Below are positions 33,134 to 43,442 of a stretch of DNA of 64,000 nucleotides, piece by piece. The position numbers and the translations under genes are program-made. Below the pieces are notes generated by a model. The model was given only the letters and a program-made list of their open reading frames with translations. It did no database searches and was not told the DNA's origin. The DNA is from SYFY01 sp041752315 (lineage in GTDB: Bacteria; Pseudomonadota; Gammaproteobacteria; Pseudomonadales; Azotimanducaceae): assembly GCA_041752315.1 (NCBI GenBank), contig JBGSHJ010000046.1:1-64000 (forward strand), read 5' to 3'. How positions within the stretch are numbered: position 1 is the stretch's first letter; each line of letters starts with the position of its first letter.

Positions 33134-33870
33134 CAGCCTTCCGAGCCCCCTGAATCAATGGAGAGATGAGTGGAGAGATGAATGGGCTCGCCAATGGCAG
33201 CGGCCGCTTGTACACCCTTGTTGCGAGCGTTATTGACGTACTCTGACACCGGCACCAGGTCCAGCGCCATGGGCAGACGCGAGCTGAACAGATCGGTCAT
33301 TTCCAGCGTTGGAATCTCGGGCTCAAGCCACCGGCGGGCGTCCTGAATCGACAGCATCACGGGTTGCCGGGTATGCAGGAACAGAAAGTCAGGGTGAGCC
33401 GGCGCAGTCAGAATCGTGAAGCTGAGCAGCTCATCACCACTTTCGGGATTTCGCCAGTGGTCCCACAGGCCTGCGAGCAACAGCCCGGCATGGCGACTCG
33501 GTTTGATCAGGTATGGCACCTTTTGCGCCTGCGTTCGACTCCACTCGTAGAAGCCGGAAACCGGAACCACGCACCGGCGTTTGCGAAACGGCTCACGAAA
33601 GGCCGGGCTGTTCGCAGCGGTTTCCGACTTGGCATTGAACATCGAATAACGGGTGGAAACTTCCTTGGCCCAGTAAGGTGTCAACCACCAGCGCATGGGG
33701 ACCAGTTCGGGTTCACCTGCCCTTTCGTGTCCGGGCGGAGCGATACGCAGCACCGGAATCTTCTCGGTTGGCGCCGCATTGAAGTTGTCCTGACCGCTGT
33801 AGGGCATATTGACCAGTTCCATCAACAAACGGGCCAACGGGTCGGAGGTGATGTTGAATCGCCCACACAT
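33133..33870 (-). CDS. yedK: SOS response-associated peptidase / abasic-site sensor (YedK, HMCES family)
   Basis: A 245-residue SRAP-domain protein that crosslinks to abasic sites in single-stranded DNA. The catalytic Cys2 is in the N-terminal MCGRF, and FNAKSETAANSPAFR (near residue 80), VVPVSGFYEWSR (near 105) and FLHTRQPVML with the active-site histidine (near 175) are all intact. Length is close to E. coli YedK (222). It is divergent from the acyl-CoA dehydrogenase. No LexA box was identified. Confidence 0.93.
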   Translation of the reverse strand: MCGRFNITSDPLARLLMELVNMPYSGQDNFNAAPTEKIPVLRIAPPGHERAGEPELVPMRWWLTPYWAKEVSTRYSMFNAKSETAANSPAFREPFRKRRCVVPVSGFYEWSRTQAQKVPYLIKPSRHAGLLLAGLWDHWRNPESGDELLSFTILTAPAHPDFLFLHTRQPVMLSIQDARRWLEPEIPTLEMTDLFSSRLPMALDLVPVSEYVNNARNKGVQAAAAIGEPIHLSTHLSIDSGGSEG

Positions 33871-34026
33871 CGTCGTGTTACCGTGTCCCGAGGGTCGGCT
33901 CGGACAGCTGGGATCTGCTCGGGAGAGTTCGGTTCGCCATGGCGTCCTTCCGGAATAAACCTCGAATTGTAGTGGTTTGGGCCTCCCCCTTCATTGCAGA
34001 ATGAGGTGCTAAGGGGGAGACACATC

Positions 34027-35208
34027 ATGAGCGATCTGCAGGCTTTCCGCATCGAAACACGCACCTGGCTGGCCGCCAACTGCCCACCCGGTGCCAGGGG
34101 CGATGGTCCGATATCAACGGGCAGCACCAAACTCAAGGTCGCTGACGCTGATACCCGGTTGTGGCTGAAACGCATGGCAGAAAAGGGCTGGACTGTCCCC
34201 ACCTCGCCACGCGAATACGGCGGCGCAGGCCTCACCACCCAGGAGTATGTTGTCCTGGCAGAAGAGATGCGACGTATCAACGCACGTCCACCACTGACCG
34301 GCATGGGGGTGATCATGATTGGTCCAACCCTGCTCGAACACGGCACGGCGGAACAGAAAGCACGCCATCTGCCGCCGATTGCCCGAGGTGAACTGGCCTG
34401 GTGTCAGGGTTACAGCGAACCTGGAGCTGGATCCGACCTCGCCAGCCTGCGCACACGCGCAGATGATGCTGGAGATCATTTTCTCGTCAACGGTCAGAAA
34501 ATCTGGACCTCCGGCGCCCAGTTTGCAGACTGGATGTTCTGTCTCGTCCGAACCAATCAGGACGTGCCAAAACATGATGGCATCAGCTTTGTGCTGTTGA
34601 CGATGCATCAGCCAGGCGTCCGTGTCCGGCCGATCCGGCTCATCAACGGCATTTCGCCATTCTGTGAAACCTTTTTCGACAATGCCATCGCCCGCAAGGA
34701 GGACCTTGTTGGCCAACTCAACCGTGGCTGGACCGTAGGCAAACGCCTTCTGCAACACGAGCGAAGTGGCATGGCCTCCCTGGTCGGCGGCCGCGCTGTC
34801 GGACCCAGCGGCTCCCTGCTCGAGACGGCGCGCCAGTATGTTGGCGAAGAATCAGGTCGGATTGGTGATCCCGCCTGGCGACAGAGGATCATCCGCCACA
34901 ACCTCAACCAGCACGCATTTCGATTGACGCAGATGCGCACCGTTCAGGAAGCGTCAGACGGCAGCACTCCGGGTGCTGCAACCTCGATCTTCAAGATGTA
35001 TGGCACTGAACTTCAGCAGGAAAAGTCGGAACTCATGTGTGAACTGAAGGGTGTTGCAGGATTCCGCACGGCAGAAAGCGCGGGATTGGAGAATGATCTG
35101 GAGTGGACTCGCACCTGGCTTGGCAACCGGGCCGCCTCGATCTACAGCGGTTCCAACGAGATTCAGCGCAACATCATCGCCAAGCGGGTGCTGGGTTTGC
35201 CCGACTGA
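34027..35208 (+). CDS. acyl-CoA dehydrogenase
   Basis: A 393-residue flavoprotein of the acyl-CoA dehydrogenase family. The start ATG 34027 has GGGGGAG 7-10 bases upstream. Flavin and substrate segments include WCQGYSEPGAGSDLASLRT (near residue 130), VNGQKIWTSGAQFADWMFCLVRT, and YSGSNEIQRNIIAKRVLGLPD at the C-terminus. This set fits the long ACAD subgroup used in degradation of branched or aromatic acids, not a defined substrate. It meets the zinc-ribbon gene tail to tail with no gap. Confidence 0.92.
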   Translation: MSDLQAFRIETRTWLAANCPPGARGDGPISTGSTKLKVADADTRLWLKRMAEKGWTVPTSPREYGGAGLTTQEYVVLAEEMRRINARPPLTGMGVIMIGPTLLEHGTAEQKARHLPPIARGELAWCQGYSEPGAGSDLASLRTRADDAGDHFLVNGQKIWTSGAQFADWMFCLVRTNQDVPKHDGISFVLLTMHQPGVRVRPIRLINGISPFCETFFDNAIARKEDLVGQLNRGWTVGKRLLQHERSGMASLVGGRAVGPSGSLLETARQYVGEESGRIGDPAWRQRIIRHNLNQHAFRLTQMRTVQEASDGSTPGAATSIFKMYGTELQQEKSELMCELKGVAGFRTAESAGLENDLEWTRTWLGNRAASIYSGSNEIQRNIIAKRVLGLPD

Positions 35209-35457
35209 TCAATAGCTGCTCTGCTGGCGCTGACGGCGTTCCTTTGCCTCATTGGCCTGCCGCATCCGTTTCTTGATGATGTTCTGCACCACATTGATCG
35301 TGGTCCAGTCATGCAGCATCTTGCGATGGCATGCCTTGCATTCCACCTGCTCGGCGTCGCCTACCAGGCGCAACAGCTCGCTGTATGGCAGGCGGGTAAT
35401 GTCCTTGCAACTGGCGCATTCGAGCCCAACTACCGGATCGATGCCGACGTAATCCAT
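35209..35457 (-). CDS. small zinc-ribbon protein
   Basis: An 82-residue protein with two CxxC pairs, CASC (residues 14-17) and CKAC (residues 40-43), forming a probable zinc ribbon, followed by a basic helical tail rich in Arg, Gln and Lys (KKRMRQANEAKERRQRQ). It may bind nucleic acid. The stop codon abuts the stop of the convergent acyl-CoA dehydrogenase gene. Function unknown. Confidence 0.65.
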   Translation of the reverse strand: MDYVGIDPVVGLECASCKDITRLPYSELLRLVGDAEQVECKACHRKMLHDWTTINVVQNIIKKRMRQANEAKERRQRQQSSY

Positions 35458-35568
35458 GGCGAAGCAGACTCCCTGTCTTGCTTAGAATCGAGAATGGGGT
35501 CGATTGTAGGTACACACTCGGAACTGCATAGACTGCGCCTCCGCGTTTTGTGATGAACTACCCGCAGT

Positions 35569-36792
35569 TCAGGAGATTGCGTGCGCCTGTTCTCGCAGCG
35601 CTTCACGAAACTGCGGTGCGGCAATTTCGATGAGCGCGTCTGCCCGGGCCCGGGACGAGCGATTCCGCAGATGCGCGGTGCCATACTCGGTGACGATGAT
35701 ATCGACATCGGTGCGTGCTGCAGTCACCAGTTCAACCCTGCCCACGATCCTGGAAACTTCGCCCTCCTTTGCCGTTGCAGGCAAGGCCACGATGGACCTG
35801 CCCCCCCGGCTCGCCCGAGCACCACGCATGAAATCAACGGCGCCTCCAGTACCACTGAGCTGACGTCCGACTGCAAACTCCGCATTCACCTGGCCAAACA
35901 GGTCGATCTCCACTGCGGAGTTCACGGACACAAAGTTGTCGATGGTGCGCAGAATGCCCAGCTCATGTGTGTAGTTCGCACCACGGAAAACAACACTCCC
36001 CTCATCGGCGAGCCATGAGTACAACTGCGCAGAGCCCAGCGCCATGCCGGTAATGTGCTGGTTGGCGTCGATACGCTTGCGCTTCCCGTTCACCACACCG
36101 CGTCTGATCAACGCCATGCCACCGTCGTCGATCAAACCGCCGTGCAGCCCAAGATCGTTGCGATCACCCAGGGAATCAAGAATCGCTGCAGGAATGGCGC
36201 CGATACCCGTCTGCAGACAATCTCCATCACGCACGAGGCTTGCCACACGTTCCCCGATGCGACGTGACACATCGTCGATGGTCACCAGGGGTGCGTAGTA
36301 TGGCTGGCGATGGGTGGCAAGCGTTGCCGTGACGCGATCCGGATCGACGGCAAGACCGCCAGCTGGTGCCACCATGGCGTCGTTCACCTCGACCATGACA
36401 ACACGCGCCGACTGCATGGCGGCTTCCAGAAAGTCGACATTCGGACCAAACCGCAACGTGCCATCACGGTCCGGTGCTGCCTGCGCAAGAACCACATCGA
36501 TCCCGCTCGACACGTAGTCGTACACATGGCGCATCTGCATGGGCTGGAAGTGCAAGCGCAATGGCGCGGCATGACGCAACGTCGGCGTCATGAAAAACGT
36601 CGTCTGCTCGAAGGTCGGGTGCCACGCCGTGAAGTCTTCGCGGTTGTACCCCGGGATGGGGAACTGGATGAAATGGAGTTTGTCAGGCAGTTCCGCAGCT
36701 TTCAGTGCAGACAGCAACCCGGAGGGTTCATTGGCACTGCCCACGACAAAAATCCTGTCGCCAGCGCGAAGATGTGCCGCCAGTGCCACCAT
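35569..36792 (-). CDS. acetyl-CoA hydrolase/transferase family protein (4-hydroxybutyrate CoA-transferase-like)
   Basis: A 407-residue class I CoA-transferase-like enzyme. Features are the LRAGDRIFVVGSANEPSGLL N-terminus, GIGAIPAAILDSLGDRNDLGLHGGLIDD, and SVNSAVEIDLFGQVNAE, where the family glutamate that carries CoA is expected. GTGGAVDFMRGARASRGGRSIVALPAT and DIIVTEYGTAHLRN follow. It may exchange CoA between acetate and a short acyl group. The neighbouring acyl-CoA dehydrogenase suggests a shared acyl-CoA pathway, but there is no operon. Confidence 0.87.
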   Translation of the reverse strand: MVALAAHLRAGDRIFVVGSANEPSGLLSALKAAELPDKLHFIQFPIPGYNREDFTAWHPTFEQTTFFMTPTLRHAAPLRLHFQPMQMRHVYDYVSSGIDVVLAQAAPDRDGTLRFGPNVDFLEAAMQSARVVMVEVNDAMVAPAGGLAVDPDRVTATLATHRQPYYAPLVTIDDVSRRIGERVASLVRDGDCLQTGIGAIPAAILDSLGDRNDLGLHGGLIDDGGMALIRRGVVNGKRKRIDANQHITGMALGSAQLYSWLADEGSVVFRGANYTHELGILRTIDNFVSVNSAVEIDLFGQVNAEFAVGRQLSGTGGAVDFMRGARASRGGRSIVALPATAKEGEVSRIVGRVELVTAARTDVDIIVTEYGTAHLRNRSSRARADALIEIAAPQFREALREQAHAIS

Positions 36793-36892
36793 GGTTCTAC
36801 CTTCTCCCCTCGCCGTGTTCCGGTATGGTCTGGTCCTGCATCCTGATACAACCCGCCTCAGACGACCTGAATCAGTGACTGATTGCGCTCAC

Positions 36893-37243
36893 TCATCGAT
36901 TCTGCAACCAGCGGGCCATCATCACCCAGCCCAGTGCGCCGGTTACAAACCCTGGTACCAGCAGCAGTGCATGCCAATTCCATCCATCACTACCCGACCC
37001 ATCACCGGACCAGGGCACCAGCATCACCAGGCCGAGAATGGCGCCACAGGTCGCTGCCAGTTCCACACCCTGGCTGGGTGAGAGCGACGAACAGGCAAAC
37101 CCGCCACACGTTCCAGCGAGGAGCGGGACAAACCAGAGGGCCGCCACCGAAGGCAGCAGTTGATACTGGTTCAGCAGGGCAGTCGTCAGAACGGCCGTGA
37201 GAAGGCCGATTGCAGTCCGCAGGAAAAGGAGAAGCTGGTACAT
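36893..37243 (-). CDS. small integral membrane protein of unknown function
   Basis: A 116-residue hydrophobic protein with about four membrane helices (residues 3-24, 31-52, 61-80, 91-112). Start MYQLLLFLRT at 37243; the open frame runs far upstream into the Lhr coding region but only this part is hydrophobic and plausible. It ends in WLQNR. It is divergent from lhr by 72 bases. No family recognised. Confidence 0.6.
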   Translation of the reverse strand: MYQLLLFLRTAIGLLTAVLTTALLNQYQLLPSVAALWFVPLLAGTCGGFACSSLSPSQGVELAATCGAILGLVMLVPWSGDGSGSDGWNWHALLLVPGFVTGALGWVMMARWLQNR

Positions 37244-37315
37244 CCAGGCACTATAACAATCCAGGTGCCGTGCTGCGCTGGCGCGATACACGCCCAAGTC
37301 GCGATAATCCTCAGG

Positions 37316-40300
37316 ATGTCCAACCCTCCAGCACTTGCTCTTTTTCACCCGACGATCCAGCGCTGGTTTGCCAGTCGTCATCCCGGGCCAACTGCCGTGC
37401 AGACGCAGAGCTGGCCGGTGATTGCCGGAGGTGGGCACGTGCTGATCACCGCGCCTACCGGCAGTGGCAAGACACTGACTGCGTTTTTGTGGGCCATCAA
37501 TCGCTTCCTGACCGGCGAAGTCACCACCGGTCGAACCCGCGTCGTGTACGTGTCGCCACTGAAAGCACTCAACAATGACATTCGTGTCAATCTCACCCAA
37601 CCACTGCAGGCCTTGCAGGAAGATCCCGGTCTGCCGCGCATCAGCGTCGGCGTGCGCTCCGGTGACACGTCGACAACCGATCGGCAGCGCATGCTGCGTC
37701 AGCCCCCCGACATCCTGATCACCACACCGGAAAGCCTGCATCTGTTGCTGACAACAGTTCGCGGTCGGGCTGCCTTGTCATCAGTCGACTGCCTGATCAT
37801 CGATGAAGTGCACGCGCTCGTGAACAATCGACGTGGTGCACAGCTCAGTGTCAGCATGGAGCGCCTGGCACTGCTCGCGGGCGAATTCCAGCGCATCGCG
37901 CTGTCTGCCACCGTGCACCCACTCGAGCTGGTCGCAAACTGGGTGGCTGCGTGCGACGTCGATCATCAACCTCGCCAGATCACAACCATCGCCGCAAGCG
38001 CCGACAAGAAGATCGATTTTCGTGTCCGCTTTCCTGTTGCAGCAAGGCAGGCTGCGGCCGCGGGGAAAAAAGTATGGGAGCCGCTGGGTGAGGAGTTCGC
38101 AAGACTCATCGAACACAATCGATCCACGCTGTTTTTCACCAACAGTCGCAGGCTCGCCGAGAAAATCACGCTGCACATCAACGATTCAGCCGGGTCGACG
38201 CTGGCCTTCGCCCATCACGGCTCACTTTCCCGCGAGATCAGAACCGAAGTCGAACAGCGGCTGAGGGCAGGCGAGTTGCGCGCCATTGTCGCCACCAGCT
38301 CGCTGGAAATGGGCATCGATATCGGCTCCCTCGATGAGGTGGTCATGGTGCAATCCCCGCCCGGCATCGCGCAGACGTTGCAACGTATCGGCCGGGCTGG
38401 TCACCAGGTCGGCGCCACCAGCAACGGCACCCTGTTCCCGAGTCACTCACGCGATCTGGTGGATGCCGCGGTGCTCGCCCAGGCAGTCCGTGATCGTGAC
38501 CTCGAGCCAATCCGACTGCAGCAGGCACCACTAGACATCCTGGTGCAGATCATCATCTCGATGTGTGCCAACGAATCCTGGCAACTGGAGGCGTTATTCG
38601 ACGTCATCACTCGCGCGTCGGCTTACCGGGAACTCGACTACGCGCTTTTTCTTCTGGTCATCAACATGTTGTCCGGTCGATTCGCTGGAACCCGCCTGCG
38701 CGAACTGCGACCCCGCGTACATCTTGATCACGCAACCAACACCGTCACTCTCGCCAAAGGCGCGCTGTTTGCCATGTACTCCAGCGGCGGCAGCATCCCG
38801 GACCGGGGCTATTTCACATTGCGCCTGTCTGATGGTGGCGCGGTCATCGGTGAACTGGATGAAGAATTTGTCTGGGAAGCCTCCATCGGCCAGTCCTTCA
38901 CCCTGGGCACACAAGGCTGGACCATACAGCAGATCACGCATAACGATGTCCTGGTTCGACCGGCATCATCCACGGCACCATCGCTGCCTTTCTGGCGGAG
39001 TGAGACCATCTTTCGCAACAATCACTTTTCGGAGCGCATAGGTCGATTCCTGGGCTCTGCGGAACAGTTTTTTGCACAGCGTGATCCGGATGGCTTGCGC
39101 GAGAGCGTACTGGCGCTGGGATTCGATGAGAGCGGCGCGCAGGCACTCACCGAATTTCTGGCGTCACAAAGACAGGTCACCGGCGCCCCCCTTCCAGACC
39201 GTTACCATCTACTGGTGGAGTTGGCCGCCGGTGGACCGGATGGTTACCGTGGGCCGGACTCACCGCGCCAGCTGATACTGCACACCCTTTGGGGGGGTGA
39301 ACTCAATCAACCCTTTGCACTGGCGTTGCGCGCCGCGCTCCAGGACGAAGGCTGGGAGAAGCCGTCCGTCCATGCGGACAATGACGCCGTGGTGGTGCAG
39401 TGCCGCGACTGGCCTGATCCCGCATTCATCCTCGGTCTGGTCACGTCGGACAACCTCCACCGGCTGCTCAGGGCATCCCTTGAGAGCTCTGGACACTTTG
39501 GCGCACGGTTCAGGGAGAGTGCACAACGCAGCCTGTTACTGGCCAAACCCCGTTTCAACCAGCGCCTGCCGCTCTGGATGAGTCGCATGCAGGCGAAGAG
39601 GCTGCTCACCACAGTCAAGCGTTTCGACGACTTTCCCGTACTGCTGGAAACCTGGCGGACCTGCCTGCAGGACGAATTTGATCTGCCGGCATTGTGTGGA
39701 CGTCTCGATGAACTGCACAGTGGTGCAATCCACTGGACAGCCGTACGCACCAACGCTCCCAGTCCGTTTGCCAGCAGCATACGCTTCGATCAGATCAGCC
39801 CGTTGATGTACGACACTGACGAACCGGATGATCCCGGCGCAAGTGAATTGCGGCAGGACCTGATCGGTCGTGCACTGGCGAATGCGGAACTGCGACCTCG
39901 GCTTGACAGGGGTACCATCAGGGACTTCGTACAGAAGCGGCAGAGACTGCTGCCTGGCTACGTGCCAGTCGATGCGGATGACCTCGATTCGTGGGTGCGC
40001 GAGCGGGTGCTGATCGCGGAAGTTGAATGGTCTGAACTGCTGAGTCTTTCAGGACTGGCACCTATCTGCAGCGACGCACTGTTACGAATTCACCACGGCT
40101 CCAGGAGCTGGGTGATCCATCGGGACTTCATTGCCATCTTCCAGCCGCTTGCCGATCGCGTGGAGGGCTTGGGCAACATCGAGGTCTGGACCCACGGACA
40201 CCATGCACCAGCCGATTTGGACCTGATGGGTCTGGTCATGGAAGTCCTGTCCTTTTATGGTCCCTTGACACGCCCGGTCATCGAATCGCTCCTGCCGACA

Positions 40301-41641
40301 GTACCGGATGCACTCTGGATGCAGGACAGACTGGTCGCTGACGTCGTTGTCGAGGGGAATCCGGAACCACACTGGTGCGAGAGGGAGAATCTCGAGATCC
40401 TCCTCCGGTTGCAGCGATCGAAACAGCGTTATGCACTCGAACCGCTGGCGGCCAGGAAACTGCCTGCATTTCTGGCGCGTTTGCACAACCTTGCACAGTC
40501 ACCCATCAGGCACACCCCCGATCGCCACCTCGAGATGGCCAGCCATCTGCAGCGGCTCGCTGGTTTTACTGCACCGGTGTCGGTCTGGCTGGAGGACCTC
40601 CTGGCAGCTCGAAGTGGTGACGGCACCGATGGAGAACTGGCCACCGTCATTGCGATGGAGGGCCTGCACTGGCGTGGCAATGGCAATGAACGGGTACAGG
40701 TTGGAACCACCGCAGAGATGGACCTGTTCGCAACGACCGATCCGACAGACGCCGACCTGCTGCCCCTGATTTCAGCATTTCGTGACCCCAGCGCCGGATA
40801 TACATTCAACCAGATCAGCGATGCCAGCCAGCAAAGCGCAGAAGCGCTGAACACCCAGTGGTGGCAGGCAGTGTGGGGCGGAAGGCTGGCCACCGACGAC
40901 TGGACCTCGCTGCAACAAGCCGCCCGACGGAAATTCCAGCTGACCGACGTGCCCACGGTTGCCAGCGTTTCCACGCTGCGCCGAAAAATGCGCGGCATCG
41001 CTGCCGGTTGGCCGGGCAGCTGGCACCTGCTGCAGAAAACCAGCATCAACAGCCCCCTGCAGGCATTCGAAGACAGCCGGTTGAAGGTGCGTATCCTGCT
41101 GGATCGATATGGATTCCTCTGTCGTGAACTGGTCAGCCGGGAAGGGCAGTCGTGGGGGGCCTGTTTTCGCGCATTGCGGGTCATGGAGCTGGCCGGTGAA
41201 GTCTCAGGAGGTCTGTTTTTCCAGGGGCTTTCGGGTCCGCAATTCGCCCTGCCAGCGACGCTGCACCGCCTGCGTGAGTCTATACCTTCGACGTCAGTCT
41301 GGTGGGTCAATGCAACCGACTGCGCTTCTCCGTGTGGGCTCGGTCTGCACTGGCCGGAACTGCCCCAGCGGCGCTCCACCAATTACGTCGTGTTTGTCGG
41401 CGAGGAGCTGGCTCTGGTGATTGAAAACGGTGGCAAGGTACTACGCTTCTTCATTGAGCCGGAACACCATTCAACCGATGAAGTCCTGGAGGTACTGGTC
41501 CACCTCGCACGGCTGCGCAGGCGTCTCGAAGTCCAGAAAATCAACGATGCGGAGGCCATAGGCAGTCCGTGGCTGACGGCTCTGGACCGTGTTCTGAAGA
41601 TACAGGCTGACCACAGACGGGTCGAACTCGAACTGCGCTGA
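37316..41641 (+). CDS. lhr: large ATP-dependent helicase Lhr
   Basis: A 1441-residue superfamily 2 helicase. Walker A APTGSGKT is at residues 46-53, followed by DEVHAL (motif II), RIALSATVH (motif III), LFFTNSRRLAEKI, SSLEMGIDIG and QRIGRAGHQVG (motif VI). The length includes the long bacterial C-terminal extension, reported in E. coli Lhr (1538) to assemble oligomers and to act on uracil-containing DNA. Start ATG 37316 fits the MSNPPALALFHP N-terminus; CAGG is a weak ribosome site. No ligase or nuclease partner is adjacent, so it is the stand-alone type. Confidence 0.92.
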   Translation: MSNPPALALFHPTIQRWFASRHPGPTAVQTQSWPVIAGGGHVLITAPTGSGKTLTAFLWAINRFLTGEVTTGRTRVVYVSPLKALNNDIRVNLTQPLQALQEDPGLPRISVGVRSGDTSTTDRQRMLRQPPDILITTPESLHLLLTTVRGRAALSSVDCLIIDEVHALVNNRRGAQLSVSMERLALLAGEFQRIALSATVHPLELVANWVAACDVDHQPRQITTIAASADKKIDFRVRFPVAARQAAAAGKKVWEPLGEEFARLIEHNRSTLFFTNSRRLAEKITLHINDSAGSTLAFAHHGSLSREIRTEVEQRLRAGELRAIVATSSLEMGIDIGSLDEVVMVQSPPGIAQTLQRIGRAGHQVGATSNGTLFPSHSRDLVDAAVLAQAVRDRDLEPIRLQQAPLDILVQIIISMCANESWQLEALFDVITRASAYRELDYALFLLVINMLSGRFAGTRLRELRPRVHLDHATNTVTLAKGALFAMYSSGGSIPDRGYFTLRLSDGGAVIGELDEEFVWEASIGQSFTLGTQGWTIQQITHNDVLVRPASSTAPSLPFWRSETIFRNNHFSERIGRFLGSAEQFFAQRDPDGLRESVLALGFDESGAQALTEFLASQRQVTGAPLPDRYHLLVELAAGGPDGYRGPDSPRQLILHTLWGGELNQPFALALRAALQDEGWEKPSVHADNDAVVVQCRDWPDPAFILGLVTSDNLHRLLRASLESSGHFGARFRESAQRSLLLAKPRFNQRLPLWMSRMQAKRLLTTVKRFDDFPVLLETWRTCLQDEFDLPALCGRLDELHSGAIHWTAVRTNAPSPFASSIRFDQISPLMYDTDEPDDPGASELRQDLIGRALANAELRPRLDRGTIRDFVQKRQRLLPGYVPVDADDLDSWVRERVLIAEVEWSELLSLSGLAPICSDALLRIHHGSRSWVIHRDFIAIFQPLADRVEGLGNIEVWTHGHHAPADLDLMGLVMEVLSFYGPLTRPVIESLLPTVPDALWMQDRLVADVVVEGNPEPHWCERENLEILLRLQRSKQRYALEPLAARKLPAFLARLHNLAQSPIRHTPDRHLEMASHLQRLAGFTAPVSVWLEDLLAARSGDGTDGELATVIAMEGLHWRGNGNERVQVGTTAEMDLFATTDPTDADLLPLISAFRDPSAGYTFNQISDASQQSAEALNTQWWQAVWGGRLATDDWTSLQQAARRKFQLTDVPTVASVSTLRRKMRGIAAGWPGSWHLLQKTSINSPLQAFEDSRLKVRILLDRYGFLCRELVSREGQSWGACFRALRVMELAGEVSGGLFFQGLSGPQFALPATLHRLRESIPSTSVWWVNATDCASPCGLGLHWPELPQRRSTNYVVFVGEELALVIENGGKVLRFFIEPEHHSTDEVLEVLVHLARLRRRLEVQKINDAEAIGSPWLTALDRVLKIQADHRRVELELR

Positions 41642-41743
41642 TCCGGGCATGGCTCATGACGGATTGACGCCGGCAACCAGCGACGGGAAACGGCTGCGAG
41701 TGCTTCTCCTGTCCTCGCAACGGCGCTTCCTGGTGCACGCTCC

Positions 41744-43420
41744 GTGGGTCCGGTGAAAGGCGAACTGGCCAACGTTCCTGTTGCAGATCCACTGCTAGAC
41801 TTTCCGCATAAGTCTTCAGAACAGGATTTTCGCTTGCGTATCGCTGCCTTTTTCAAGGAAACCCGTCATCGTGCCTTCGTGGCAGCGGTCATGGGGGCGC
41901 AGGACTGGCTCTACATCCAGTGCGAAACGCTGGCCCAATTTGCCGCCCTGTGTGCCAGCGTCCATCCGCCAGAACTGCTCATCAGCGACGATCTCGCCTC
42001 GCTGCTGGTCGCTGGCGGATCGGACAGCCATCGCCTCTATATCGGCGACCTGCGCGAACTGCCCCCTGGTGTAGGTCATGTGATGCCCGGGGATTCGGCA
42101 GGTCTGCGCAACAGCGTCACGACCTCTACGAGCGTCGCCAGGCTTCGACAACAGTTCAGCCAGGTTGAAAAGCTCGAGCCGATCACCCGGTTGCCACGAC
42201 ATACAGAAGTACTGGAACAGGCACGGCGTCATGAGGGCACCAGTGTTGGTCTGGTGGTCATCCAGCTGGATCACGGAGAGTTCCTGTACTCCGATCTTGA
42301 TCCAATCAGCAAGACCGACCTGCTCGGTCACCTGGCGGACTTCCTGCAGGCGCAACTCGGTGCGGGCGAGCAGCTGGGCTTTTTCGACGCAACCTGCTTC
42401 CTGGTCCTGCTTCCGGCTGCGAGCGAACCGATGACCGAGAGCTGCGCTGCGAACCTGGTTGCGGCCTTTCGTCCGGGCATCGCCTATCGGGGAGGCACAT
42501 TGCACGTCACCGCCAGCGCCGGATACTGCGTGGAATCGCGATGCAATGATCCGGAGCGTCTGTGGCATGCGGCATGGGCTGCCAAGGCGCTCGCCGCCAG
42601 CCAGGGTGGAGATCGTGTCATTGGTGCACCTCCATCAGCACTCGGTTCGAGGATTCCCCAGGCACTGCAAAGGGAAGAATTTTCGCTGTTGCTGCAAGCA
42701 CAATGGACCGCAGATGGCGAACACATGACCGGCGTTGAAACTCTACTGCGCTGGCAGGGTATGGAAGTGGGAGAACTCGCACCCAGTCATTTCATCCCGA
42801 TCGCCGAGCAAGCCGGTCAAATGGCACGAATCGGCGACTGGGTGATCGAAAAAGCCTGTCGAGAGGCATCCACATGGTTCGAAAACCTGCTCCAGCCCAT
42901 CATCCTTGCCATCAACATTTCACCCCAACAGTTCGAAAAAGGGGTCATCAATCAGCAGATCGAACGATTGTCGGGTGACCGGTGGCTGAACCCAGCCATG
43001 CTCGAGCTGGAACTTTCACACGAACACCTGCTGTACCTGGTCGACAACCAGCGTACCAACCTCTACAAGTTGCGGGATCTCGGTGTGCGTTTTGCCATCG
43101 ACGGGCTGGGTTCCGGACTGATCGAAGCAGACAAGCTCTTGCGTTGCCCTGCCGATACCCTGAAGCTGGATCGTTCGTTGGTAGCGAGAATAGACGTCGA
43201 CTCCGCAGCCACGGCCCTGGCCGCTGAACTCTGTCAGCTCAGCCAGCGATTCAACCTGCGAACGGTTGGCGTTGGCGTGGAGACGGAGTCGCAGCTGAAG
43301 GTCCTGCGCGAAATCGGCTGCGCCGAGGTACAAGGGTACCTGCTGTCGATGCCTGCGCCCCTGGAGGGATTTCAGTCCTACCTCGCACGACGTTTCAACG
43401 CAACACGAACCGGCACCTGA
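41744..43420 (+). CDS. degenerate GGDEF-EAL protein, probable c-di-GMP receptor or regulator
   Basis: A 558-residue protein. Residues about 40-130 form a receiver-like region of unknown type. Residues 150-305 look like a GGDEF fold whose active site has become GFFDATCF and cannot be catalytic. Residues about 310-550 form an EAL domain with ETLLRW, NISPQQF and LKLDR retained but IDGLGSG in place of DDFGTG and ELELSHE in place of the usual ELTE motif. Loss of the first loop aspartate argues against phosphodiesterase activity; such proteins (FimX, LapD types) often only bind c-di-GMP. The start GTG 41744 is uncertain; GTG 41753 is the alternative. Confidence 0.75.
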   Translation: MGPVKGELANVPVADPLLDFPHKSSEQDFRLRIAAFFKETRHRAFVAAVMGAQDWLYIQCETLAQFAALCASVHPPELLISDDLASLLVAGGSDSHRLYIGDLRELPPGVGHVMPGDSAGLRNSVTTSTSVARLRQQFSQVEKLEPITRLPRHTEVLEQARRHEGTSVGLVVIQLDHGEFLYSDLDPISKTDLLGHLADFLQAQLGAGEQLGFFDATCFLVLLPAASEPMTESCAANLVAAFRPGIAYRGGTLHVTASAGYCVESRCNDPERLWHAAWAAKALAASQGGDRVIGAPPSALGSRIPQALQREEFSLLLQAQWTADGEHMTGVETLLRWQGMEVGELAPSHFIPIAEQAGQMARIGDWVIEKACREASTWFENLLQPIILAINISPQQFEKGVINQQIERLSGDRWLNPAMLELELSHEHLLYLVDNQRTNLYKLRDLGVRFAIDGLGSGLIEADKLLRCPADTLKLDRSLVARIDVDSAATALAAELCQLSQRFNLRTVGVGVETESQLKVLREIGCAEVQGYLLSMPAPLEGFQSYLARRFNATRTGT

Positions 43421-43442
43421 CGGGCGTGCATTCCCGGCTCGA

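Noticed and set aside
36893..37741. 282-codon minus-strand frame as one protein
   Set aside because: Only the last 116 codons form a plausible hydrophobic protein; the upstream part is antisense to the N-terminal helicase region of lhr.
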